A stretch of 64,000 nucleotides of DNA. It comes from Gammaproteobacteria bacterium. GTDB taxonomy: Bacteria; Pseudomonadota; Gammaproteobacteria; Pseudomonadales; Azotimanducaceae_A. The notes beneath the pieces were generated by a model. The model saw nothing but the letters and a program-made list of their open reading frames with translations. It was not told where the DNA came from and did no database searches. The stretch covers positions 34,007-98,006 of the forward strand of contig DUAT01000012.1 of assembly GCA_012960755.1 (NCBI GenBank), given 5' to 3'. Of this stretch, positions 17,833 to 25,499 are shown piece after piece; within the stretch, counting starts at the first letter, position 1; every line of letters begins with the position of its first letter. The translations under genes and the position numbers were made by a program.

Positions 17833-20733
17833 TTAGTCACCATACTGGTAACGGATGTCGATTCCGTAGAATCTTGGGTCAAGCATAGCACCTGTCACCA
17901 TCCAGTTTCCCGACTCGGTCGCCGTGCCAGCACCACGAATGTTCTGCTCATCCGTTAAGTTGTTAACAAATGCCCTGATGCTCCAGTTGTCACTTTGGCT
18001 TCTCCACATCACACTCGCATCTGCGCGAAAACGGTCGGGAATCAGGTCTTTGGCACTTTCAAACCCCGCATCATAAAATTCGCCGGTGTACGAATAACTG
18101 GCTCGGAAAGTAAAGTTACCGACACTGGTCGGCAGGGCATAAGAACCCCACACGGTGTATTTAGTTTCCGGGATTCTTTTTAGCTGATCACCCTTGGCAT
18201 TGACTACAAACAAATCAGGGTTTGTTGTTCCATTGCCAAACAGTGATGCCGGATGCGCCGGATCATCGTTGATAGCAATAAAGTAGTCAGACTTATACTT
18301 TGTTTTCGTATAGCTGTAGTTGCCTCCCAATGTTATGTTGTCAGAAGGTAACCAGAGTGCCTCCACCTCAAAACCTGAATTGACGGCTTCATCGGCATTC
18401 TGGACGATACCTACTGTCGAGCCTCTACTGGGGTCATAGACGTTGACCTGATCCTGGTAATTGTCATAATCGTATGTATAAAGAGACATATTCAATTGAA
18501 CCGTGCCATCAAAATGCAGTCCCTTATAGCCTAGCTCATATGCGAGTACTGTTTCCTTATCATAGAATATCGGTTTTGTGATATTCGTGATCGGGTCTTC
18601 GAGGCGAGCGTCAACGATGCCCAAAGAGTATCCACCTGAGCGATAACCAGTGGTTGCTGAAATATAAACCAGAATATCGTCCGTTGGTGTCCAGTCCAAA
18701 TTAACGCGATAGTTTGTATCTCTCCATGTGTGGTCATCTGCAGTATGCGAGGTATAACTGATCGGCAGTCCGCTCAACAACCTTAATGGTGTAGTACAAC
18801 TAGCGTCAGTCAGAGGACAGGTCGGTGCCAGAGGATTTGTTGCGTCACCAGAGTAGGTCGCGTTACCCATGGCAATGTTCGTCCAGGCAAGGCTTGTAAT
18901 ACCCGGTGTATGAAATCCAGGGAAGCCGAATGCATTAGCCATCGAGGGTGTAATTATACCGGAGGAATTGTAACCTGGAGCGAACGCATATGCGGCGTCG
19001 ACAAAAAAGCCTTCAGTTGATATTTCAAAGTAACCACCGCGAATCTCCCTTACGGTTTTCTTGTCTTCTGCATACCGAAGTCCTAACACCAAAGCAAACT
19101 GCTCATTAATTTCCCAGGTTCCCTGGGTGTAAACCGCAGTGGCTTCATTTCGATTCTTATTGGTGTGATGGTACCAGTCGCCGCGAGTGTCACCTTGCCA
19201 TATGCCAGAAATAGAGGTGCCCTCTAATGCGTCTCCTAACCTGACGTGAGGACCAAGTCCATAAGCCTGCAGAAAGTTTGCACCGCCAAGACCCGCGTTG
19301 GGCTGTGACAGATCACCGTAATCTGTAGGAAGAACAAACCGGTTAGTACTGTCAGTTAAACTGTAATCCTGCTGCCGAAGCTCATCAAAATAATAAACAC
19401 CTGATGTAAGCGACACGCTTTCAGAGGCTTGCCAGAAGATCTGAATTTCATGAGACTTGGATTGAACATCTTCCAACACAGTCTGGCGCTGCTTTGTTAC
19501 ATCGTTATTGGCGTAATCCAGATCCTGGTTAAAGGTGTAATTGAAGTCGTTTGTGCCGAAAATATATTTTAACGAAAGAGAGTCATTCACATCCCAGACG
19601 ATCTCATTCTGGCTTGCACGATGCGCAAACAATTCATGGTTGCAGTTTGCCGTCGTATAGGGGAACTTGCATCTCCCTCCATCCTTGTTGACATCGACTT
19701 TATTGTTGGGGTCATCTTTCGTCGCTCCGGCCATTAAGGCCGCAGTTTCAGGGCGATTAAATGCGCCGTTTACCAATACCCATGCTGCACTATTTACACC
19801 TGGTGTGACATGACGTCCATAAACAGTGGTGTTATTAATTGGATCATTAAACGCCAGGGCACCAGGATCACCAGGTGCTACCGTGGTGTATCCATTAGCA
19901 GACGTGTTTGTCAGTCCGTTTACGTAGGACCCTGTACTTCGAATACCTCGTTCTGGTAATGATCCCTCGGTAATCAGGGCACCGTTGTTTATTACCCGAT
20001 CTGATTCACGATCATTAGCTCTTAACTTAACCGTAATGGCGTCAGTGACATTCCAGGTTAATGCCAGCGAGTAGTTTCGGTCATTGGTGGAGTTGGTATC
20101 CTCTGACCCATTTATACCATCCTGCAATCCATCTTTCTTGCGCTTGACAGCCAGGAGACGAAATGCAACCTTGTCTTCAATGATTGGGCCTGATATCACA
20201 CCATACAGTTCCCTGTCATTATAGCTACCAACCTGGGTACGCACATTAGCCGACCAGTCAAAGGTGGGATCCTTGGTAATATAGTTCAGCGCACCACCGA
20301 TGGCGTTTCGACCATACAAGGTGCCCTGGGGACCACGCAGGACCTCGATCCGCTGAATGTCATACAACGCGTTCTCTGAAGCGGCTATACCAAAATCCGG
20401 CGAGAAAACGCCGTTGTAGTATGTCGCCACGCCAGGGTCACCACCCAGTGCCCGGAAGTTACGGCCGACACCACGAATACGAATATCGTACGCGTCTCGT
20501 GTTGTGGCTGGGATATAGTTAACCATATCGTTGGCGCCTTGCAGTCCGAACTCCTCAATGGTGTCGGATGAAAATGCTGTGATGGATATGGATGTATCTG
20601 AGACTGTGGCTTCAACTTTTTCTGCTGTTACCACGACTTCTTCAATCTGCCGATCTGCCGCCATTACCGATGCTGACAGCAAACTGGTAATACCGAAGGT
20701 CATCAGACCTTTCTTGCTACTTGCTATTGCCAT
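17833..20733 (-). CDS. TonB-dependent outer membrane receptor, copy 2
   Basis: This receptor of about 966 residues has the same architecture as copy 1. A signal peptide ends in ASVMAADR, then EEVVVTAEKV, the plug DIQRIEVLRGPQGTLYGRNA, and the final strand FYGIDIRYQYGD. ATG 20733 has AGGGGGT 8 bases before it and is preferred over 20769. Differences from copy 1 gather in presumed extracellular loops, for example residues 270-340 and around 500-640, while plug and barrel strands are conserved. This suggests a tandem duplication followed by change in ligand range. The leader before it carries three 14-bp tandem repeats. Confidence 0.93.
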   Translation of the reverse strand: MAIASSKKGLMTFGITSLLSASVMAADRQIEEVVVTAEKVEATVSDTSISITAFSSDTIEEFGLQGANDMVNYIPATTRDAYDIRIRGVGRNFRALGGDPGVATYYNGVFSPDFGIAASENALYDIQRIEVLRGPQGTLYGRNAIGGALNYITKDPTFDWSANVRTQVGSYNDRELYGVISGPIIEDKVAFRLLAVKRKKDGLQDGINGSEDTNSTNDRNYSLALTWNVTDAITVKLRANDRESDRVINNGALITEGSLPERGIRSTGSYVNGLTNTSANGYTTVAPGDPGALAFNDPINNTTVYGRHVTPGVNSAAWVLVNGAFNRPETAALMAGATKDDPNNKVDVNKDGGRCKFPYTTANCNHELFAHRASQNEIVWDVNDSLSLKYIFGTNDFNYTFNQDLDYANNDVTKQRQTVLEDVQSKSHEIQIFWQASESVSLTSGVYYFDELRQQDYSLTDSTNRFVLPTDYGDLSQPNAGLGGANFLQAYGLGPHVRLGDALEGTSISGIWQGDTRGDWYHHTNKNRNEATAVYTQGTWEINEQFALVLGLRYAEDKKTVREIRGGYFEISTEGFFVDAAYAFAPGYNSSGIITPSMANAFGFPGFHTPGITSLAWTNIAMGNATYSGDATNPLAPTCPLTDASCTTPLRLLSGLPISYTSHTADDHTWRDTNYRVNLDWTPTDDILVYISATTGYRSGGYSLGIVDARLEDPITNITKPIFYDKETVLAYELGYKGLHFDGTVQLNMSLYTYDYDNYQDQVNVYDPSRGSTVGIVQNADEAVNSGFEVEALWLPSDNITLGGNYSYTKTKYKSDYFIAINDDPAHPASLFGNGTTNPDLFVVNAKGDQLKRIPETKYTVWGSYALPTSVGNFTFRASYSYTGEFYDAGFESAKDLIPDRFRADASVMWRSQSDNWSIRAFVNNLTDEQNIRGAGTATESGNWMVTGAMLDPRFYGIDIRYQYGD

Positions 20734-20768
20734 TGGATAATACCCCCTGTTTTTTTCGCTAAAGCCCA

Positions 20769-20810
20769 TCTCTACTAAAGAGTCTCTACTGAAGAGTCTC
20801 TACTAATGAA
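20769..20810. repeat. Three 14-bp tandem repeats in the leader of TonB receptor copy 2
   Basis: TCTCTACTAAAGAG, TCTCTACTGAAGAG and TCTCTACTAATGAA follow one another at 20769, 20783 and 20797. They lie 36-77 bases before the start codon at 20733, within the likely transcript leader. Confidence 0.9.
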
Positions 20811-21179
20811 GTTGGAGCCAGTCATTGTTTTTATTGTCGACCCAGTATCACGTCCCGCGCTAAATCGATACTCGAAAGCTAAACCTTCGGAATGTAGATG
20901 TAAACAACTTAATTGTAGCGTCGCCATACATCTGACGTAACCGCCAGAGATCTTCCTGATTACTGTATTTTCCTGGTCGAGTTTATTCACAAAGCTAATT
21001 TGTAGAAGTGCCTACATCATCTTATTTTATTATGGGAATAATTCGGGACGGAAAAGATGATTAGAGGCATAGCTGCGCCGCATCATGTAATTCACGATAG
21101 ATAATGGAGAAAAACAAGATTGACCACTCATCTTCCAGACGACAAGGGAGCAATTATCTCATTCTTTCTTCATATTATC
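20811..21179. other. Gap without a recognisable gene
   Basis: This AT-rich stretch separates the receptor (leftward) from lpxC (rightward). I see no convincing coding frame or RNA gene. It must hold the promoter of receptor copy 2, but I cannot place it. Confidence 0.5.
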
Positions 21180-21208
21180 TTCATTTTTTGAACTTTTCGG
21201 CGTATAGT
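21180..21208 (+). promoter_or_regulatory. Candidate promoter for lpxC
   Basis: TTCATT at 21180-21185 and TATAGT at 21203-21208 are separated by 17 bases. The -10 differs from TATAAT at one position; the -35 is weak. It lies 48 bases before the start codon. Confidence 0.4.
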
Positions 21209-21255
21209 GCGTCGAATTATACAAATTCGCAAAGGGAAAGGTCTGTCAGCGCAAT

Positions 21256-22176
21256 ATGTTAAGACAACGAACGATTAACACAGCCGTCTCAGCAGTGGGT
21301 ATTGGAGTCCATACCGGGAACAAGGTTCAATTGACCCTCAAACCCGCACCCCAGAATAGTGGCATCACCTTTGTAAGAACCGACCTGCCTCACTATCCCC
21401 GGGTCAGAGCAACCGCCACCAACGTTTCAAGCACTGTCCTGACCACCAGCCTGATGGAAGATGGCGTGACAGTGTCTTGTGTTGAACATTTGATGTCTGC
21501 GATCTGGTCTCTAGGCATCGACAATCTGACGATCGAAGTCACCTGTGAAGAAGTCCCGATTATGGATGGCAGTGCAGCGCCCTTTATCTACCTGATTAAG
21601 AGCTCAGGCATTAAGGAACAAGGGGCGGCCAAACAATTTATAAAAATCAGGAAACCGATAGAAGTGGTTCTGGAGGATACACGGGCGAGTTTATTACCCT
21701 ATAACGGGTTTAAGGCATCTTATACCTTTGTTTACGATCATCAGGTATTCAACCGCTATCCCAAGTATGCCGAAGTAGATTTCTCGAACACCTCATTCGT
21801 TGATGAAGTGAGCCGGGCGCGAACTTTCGGCCTGATTAAAGAACTCGACCAGGCCCAGGCGATGAACAAGTGCCTCGGGTCAAGTCTTGAGAATGCCATA
21901 GGCATTGATGATTACACGATTTTGAATAAAGACGGCTTACGTTATGAAGACGAGTTCGTCAAACACAAATTGCTCGATGCCATCGGTGACCTTTACCTGC
22001 TGGGCAGAACCATTCTCGGTGAGTTCGTCGGTGTAAAATCCGGTCATGCATTGAACAACAGCCTGGCGTTGGCATTACTGGAACATACCAACGCCTGGGA
22101 GCTTGTCTCGTTTGAAGATGAGCCTGAATCCGAGACCGCAAAAGTACATCCTTTTTTACAGCCGATAGCAGCATAG
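21256..22176 (+). CDS. lpxC: UDP-3-O-acyl-N-acetylglucosamine deacetylase LpxC
   Basis: This zinc enzyme catalyses the committed step of lipid A synthesis in the cytoplasm. It has 306 residues, against 305 in E. coli. Catalytic and zinc residues are present: VEHLMSA (about 78), RARTFG (about 190), KHKLLDAIGD (about 238) and SGHALNN (about 264). PIMDGSAAPF is also conserved. The C-terminus ends with small nonpolar residues (QPIAA), as in LpxC proteins that are turned over by FtsH. Unusually, it is not beside ftsZ and the cell-division cluster, where gammaproteobacterial lpxC normally lies; it stands alone between a TonB receptor and a GST gene. It may be the only copy moved, or a second one. 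Confidence 0.93.
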   Translation: MLRQRTINTAVSAVGIGVHTGNKVQLTLKPAPQNSGITFVRTDLPHYPRVRATATNVSSTVLTTSLMEDGVTVSCVEHLMSAIWSLGIDNLTIEVTCEEVPIMDGSAAPFIYLIKSSGIKEQGAAKQFIKIRKPIEVVLEDTRASLLPYNGFKASYTFVYDHQVFNRYPKYAEVDFSNTSFVDEVSRARTFGLIKELDQAQAMNKCLGSSLENAIGIDDYTILNKDGLRYEDEFVKHKLLDAIGDLYLLGRTILGEFVGVKSGHALNNSLALALLEHTNAWELVSFEDEPESETAKVHPFLQPIAA

Positions 22177-22225
22177 AGGTCTTTGAGCGCAGTGCGAGTT
22201 TGGGGGGAATTTGCGCTCAGACCTC
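22176..22225. terminator. Hairpin between convergent lpxC and GST genes
   Basis: GAGGTC-TT-TGAGCGCA pairs with TGCGCTCA-GACCTC across a 20-base loop, giving 14 pairs with a two-base bulge. The stem begins in the last base of the lpxC stop codon. A short T run (ATTTTC) follows on the + side after four bases. It may end lpxC transcripts, though the large loop and weak T tract are not classical. Confidence 0.5.
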
Positions 22226-22244
22226 ACCTATTTTCTGGGTTGCT

Positions 22245-23018
22245 TTATGAACCCAACTTCGCAGCCTCTTCACGCGCCTTGCGAACCTTTTCACCAGTCT
22301 GGTTGAACAGTAGTTCACGGCGGGCTTTTTCTTCTTCTTCTGTTAACTCACGTTTGCCCAGATCCTTCCCGACTTTACGACCGGTGAGGACCTGTGGCCT
22401 GTCACCCACCTCATCGACCCAGCGTTTCAAGCTCGGGTAGGTCTCCCAGAGACTCTCATCGATCAGACGGCCGATGAGGAAGGCCCACGGCCAGGTGATC
22501 ATGTCTGCAATACTGTATTCATCACCGGCAAGATATTGATTTACTGATAGCTGGGCATCCATCACACCAGCGAGCCGGTCTACCTCGCCGACGAACCGTT
22601 GGGTGCCGTATTCCAGTTGCTTAGGGTCATCGGCAATATTCTTGCCATAGTTTTTGAAGTGATTGGCATTCCCCATCATGGGGCCAAGATTGGCCATCTG
22701 CCAGTGCAGCCATTGCAGCACTTTGTATTTTTTTGCCGTTTCAACCGGTAAGAACCGGCCAGTTTTTTCTGCCAGGTATTCCAGAATGGCACCGGACTCG
22801 AAAATGGTAATCGGCTCCCCGCCACCCACTGGATCGTGATCGACGATGGCGGGCATCCGGTTGTTGGGACTAATCCTGAGAAATTCCGCCTTGAACTGGT
22901 CACCGCCACCAATGTCGACGGGTATCAGGTTGTATGGCAGGCCGCACTCCTCCAGCATAATGGTGACCTTCCAGCCATTGGGTGTTGGCCAGTAATGTAC
23001 ATCAATCATACTTTTCAC
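22245..23018 (-). CDS. Glutathione S-transferase (YfcG/Ure2-like)
   Basis: This 257-residue protein has an N-terminal thioredoxin-fold domain beginning DVHYWPTPNGWKVTIMLEE, with the NRMPAIVD turn and ESGAILEYLAE (about residue 75), the glutathione-binding motifs of the nu-class. A helical C-terminal domain follows with YSIADMITWPW. Family members act as glutathione-dependent disulfide reductases or peroxidases; the real substrate is unknown. ATG 23018 or 23009 could start it. The highly charged tail (EEEEKARRELLFN) is longer than usual. It is convergent with lpxC and upstream of nothing obvious in its own direction. Confidence 0.88.
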   Translation of the reverse strand: MKSMIDVHYWPTPNGWKVTIMLEECGLPYNLIPVDIGGGDQFKAEFLRISPNNRMPAIVDHDPVGGGEPITIFESGAILEYLAEKTGRFLPVETAKKYKVLQWLHWQMANLGPMMGNANHFKNYGKNIADDPKQLEYGTQRFVGEVDRLAGVMDAQLSVNQYLAGDEYSIADMITWPWAFLIGRLIDESLWETYPSLKRWVDEVGDRPQVLTGRKVGKDLGKRELTEEEEKARRELLFNQTGEKVRKAREEAAKLGS

Positions 23019-23076
23019 CTTGAAAATTGAAAACCAACAGACTAATCGTTTTTCGTCAGATATACAGTCCTTAATC

Positions 23077-25008
23077 TCAAGACCAGTCGTCCATTTCAGC
23101 TATTTCGTGTTCCACCGCTTCCCAGCGACCCATATTTTCTTCAATTCTGGACTCTATCTGACTAACCTCTGAATAGACCTGCTGCTGGTCCTTTTCAGGT
23201 TTTTTGTAGAAGTCTTCTGTGGACATCTGATCATGCAACCGGGCCAGCTGCGCTTCATCTGCCTCAACAAGATCCGGCAGTTTTGCCAGCTCTTTTTCAA
23301 GTCTCTGCCGCTCGGACTTCTGTTTTTTCCTGTCGCGATGTGATGTCTTGCTACTTGTTGGGCTTATTGTATGAGCTACAGATGTACTGAGTCCGGAATT
23401 TGATAATGCGTCGCTGGTGACGAACCTGCCTCCGGCGTGAATCCAGTCAGAGTATCCACCCACAATTTCTTTGATGACACCGTCTCCTTCAAACACCAGC
23501 AGGCTGGACACGACATTGTCCATAAACGATCGATCATGAGAAACAATTAGCACGGTGCCCTTAAAATCCATCAACAGTTCTTCAAGTAATTCCAGGCTCT
23601 CGACATCAAGATCGTTGGTAGGCTCATCAAGGACGAGCAGATTAGCGGGCAGCGAAAAAAGACGTGCCAGCAGCAGCCGATTCTGCTCCCCACCGGACAG
23701 GGTTCGAATCGGTGCCCTGGCCTGATCTGGTGAGAACATGAAGTTACCAAGATAGGTCACGACATGGGTATCCTTCTGGCCGATCGTAATATACTCCCGC
23801 CCCTCGGAAATGTAGTCTGCGACACTCTTGTCCTGGTCCAGTTGAGCGCGAGCCTGGTCAAAATAAGCGACCTCGAGCTTCGTACCGGTTTTGACCACAC
23901 CAGAATCCACCGGTAGGTCCTCCAGCAGAATCCTCAGCAGGGTTGTTTTACCAGAACCATTGGCGCCGACCAGGCCAATCCTGTCCTGGCGTTGGACAAT
24001 CAGGCTGAGATTTTCGATTATCTTCTCATCACCGTAGGATTTCGAAACATCGATCAGCTCCTTGACAATTTTTCCAGACGCCATGCCTGCATCAACTTCC
24101 ATCCTCAGATTCTTGGTCCCTATTCGGCGCGCCCTTTCCTTGCGTAATGATTCCAGCGCCCTGACTCGCCCTTCATTCCTCGTCCGCCTCGCTTTAATCC
24201 CCTGTCTTATCCAGATTTCTTCCTTTTTAAGCTTGTCATCGAACAGTTTGTTTTGCAGCTGTTCAACTTCCCGTTCATGGTCCCGACGCTCGATAAAGGT
24301 CTGGTAATCGCAATTCCAACGGGTGACCTGTCCACGATCAATATCGACGATGCTGTTGGCAACCGATTGCATCAGCTGGCGATCATGGCTGACAAACAAA
24401 ATTGTGCCTTCGAAAGACAGCAGCAGCTCTTCCAGCCATTGGATGGCAGGTATATCCAGGTGGTTAGTGGGTTCGTCCAGTAACCAGACATCCGGTTCAA
24501 TCACCAGTGACCTGGCAATGGCCACCCGTTTTAACCAACCGCCGGACAAGTCCTTGAGTAATTTATCCGGATCGAGGCCCATCCGATCCAGAACCGCATC
24601 GATACGATGTCCTATGGTCCAGCCGTGATTCGATTCAATTTCTGACTGTAATCGGGACAAACGTTCGACGTCACTATCTGATTCCAATTGCAGCGCGAGA
24701 TTGTGATATTCAGACAACAATTGCCCGGTGCGGGCGAAGGTATTTGCCACAGCCTGATAAATCGACAAATCATCCCCTGCCGGTAGCTCTTGATCCAGGG
24801 TCGAAAATACCAGATTGTCCTGCCGCCAGACCTGGCCACTATCGACGACCAGGTCACCGGCAATCAGCTTCAGCAAGGTACTCTTACCGCTGCCATTTCG
24901 CCCGGTGAGACAAATTCTATCGCCTTTTTGTATCACGAGATCGGCGTCATCCAGTACGACATCGTTGCCAAACGATACGAAAGCCTTCTTGAGGGAGATT
25001 ATTGTCAT
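23077..25008 (-). CDS. uup: ABC-F ATPase Uup
   Basis: This soluble protein of 643 residues has two ATP-binding cassettes and no membrane domain. The first Walker A is GRNGSGKST (about 37) and the first signature LSGGWLKRVAIAR (about 155). The second pair is GANGSGKTT (about 350) and LSGGEQNRLLLAR (about 435). The C-terminal region from about 560 is a charged coiled coil, as in Uup, which binds DNA or ribosomes and is linked to precise transposon excision and ribosome-associated roles. GWLKRVAIARSL and the Uup-type tail separate it from EttA. The small DUF1244 gene lies 51 bases upstream in the same direction. Confidence 0.92.
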   Translation of the reverse strand: MTIISLKKAFVSFGNDVVLDDADLVIQKGDRICLTGRNGSGKSTLLKLIAGDLVVDSGQVWRQDNLVFSTLDQELPAGDDLSIYQAVANTFARTGQLLSEYHNLALQLESDSDVERLSRLQSEIESNHGWTIGHRIDAVLDRMGLDPDKLLKDLSGGWLKRVAIARSLVIEPDVWLLDEPTNHLDIPAIQWLEELLLSFEGTILFVSHDRQLMQSVANSIVDIDRGQVTRWNCDYQTFIERRDHEREVEQLQNKLFDDKLKKEEIWIRQGIKARRTRNEGRVRALESLRKERARRIGTKNLRMEVDAGMASGKIVKELIDVSKSYGDEKIIENLSLIVQRQDRIGLVGANGSGKTTLLRILLEDLPVDSGVVKTGTKLEVAYFDQARAQLDQDKSVADYISEGREYITIGQKDTHVVTYLGNFMFSPDQARAPIRTLSGGEQNRLLLARLFSLPANLLVLDEPTNDLDVESLELLEELLMDFKGTVLIVSHDRSFMDNVVSSLLVFEGDGVIKEIVGGYSDWIHAGGRFVTSDALSNSGLSTSVAHTISPTSSKTSHRDRKKQKSERQRLEKELAKLPDLVEADEAQLARLHDQMSTEDFYKKPEKDQQQVYSEVSQIESRIEENMGRWEAVEHEIAEMDDWS

Positions 25009-25059
25009 GGGAATGACATCACAACGCGTCTTAACCGCTTCCTCGGCCTTGAAGGACCA

Positions 25060-25347
25060 CTAGTGGTTATGATCGAATTTCGCTTTTTGATCAGCCGTGG
25101 CTTCGGTCTGATATTTCTGCTTCCAGGTCGAGTAGGGCATGCCGTAAATAATCTCTCTGGCCTCTTCATAATCCATGGTAATTCCTTTATCCTCTGCCGC
25201 CGCCCTGTACCACTTACTGAGACAATTTCTACAGAAACCAGCCAGATTCATGAGATCGATATTTTGCACCTGCTTGTTCTCATCAAGGTGTAGTGTCAAA
25301 CGGCGGAAAGCGGCGGCTTCAAGTTCAATTTTGGTTTGTTCGTTCAT
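25060..25347 (-). CDS. DUF1244 family protein
   Basis: This 95-residue protein matches the widespread proteobacterial DUF1244 family: a helical body with MNLAGFCRNCLSKWYR and YEEAREIIYGMPYSTWKQKYQ. The paired cysteines in the first motif are family hallmarks. The function is unknown. It starts at ATG 25347 and is the gene before uup in the same direction. Confidence 0.85.
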   Translation of the reverse strand: MNEQTKIELEAAAFRRLTLHLDENKQVQNIDLMNLAGFCRNCLSKWYRAAAEDKGITMDYEEAREIIYGMPYSTWKQKYQTEATADQKAKFDHNH

Positions 25348-25473
25348 TGCGGGCCTCGTTTGGTTATCTCGATGGCGGCTACCTTAACGCACAGGCAGGA
25401 TGGCTTTCCAGCACTAACGTGTTGAACGAAGGGTGAACGGCAGGATAAACGAAACGGAAGAAGGTTTTTCTTG

Positions 25474-25499
25474 ATGGCTGAAGATAATGGCTGAATACA
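25474..25499. repeat. 13-bp tandem duplication at the rapA start codon
   Basis: ATGGCTGAAGATA (25474) is followed by ATGGCTGAATACA (25487). The ribosome binding site GGAAGAAGG at 25456-25464 is 9 bases from the first ATG and 22 from the second. The first ATG opens a six-codon frame (MAEDNG) that ends at TGA 25492-25494, inside the rapA start. Confidence 0.85.

Noticed and set aside
9942..20769. A complete biosynthetic gene cluster
   Set aside because: Sulfotransferase, FAD enzyme, MFS and receptors are suggestive, but orientations differ and no core synthase is present.
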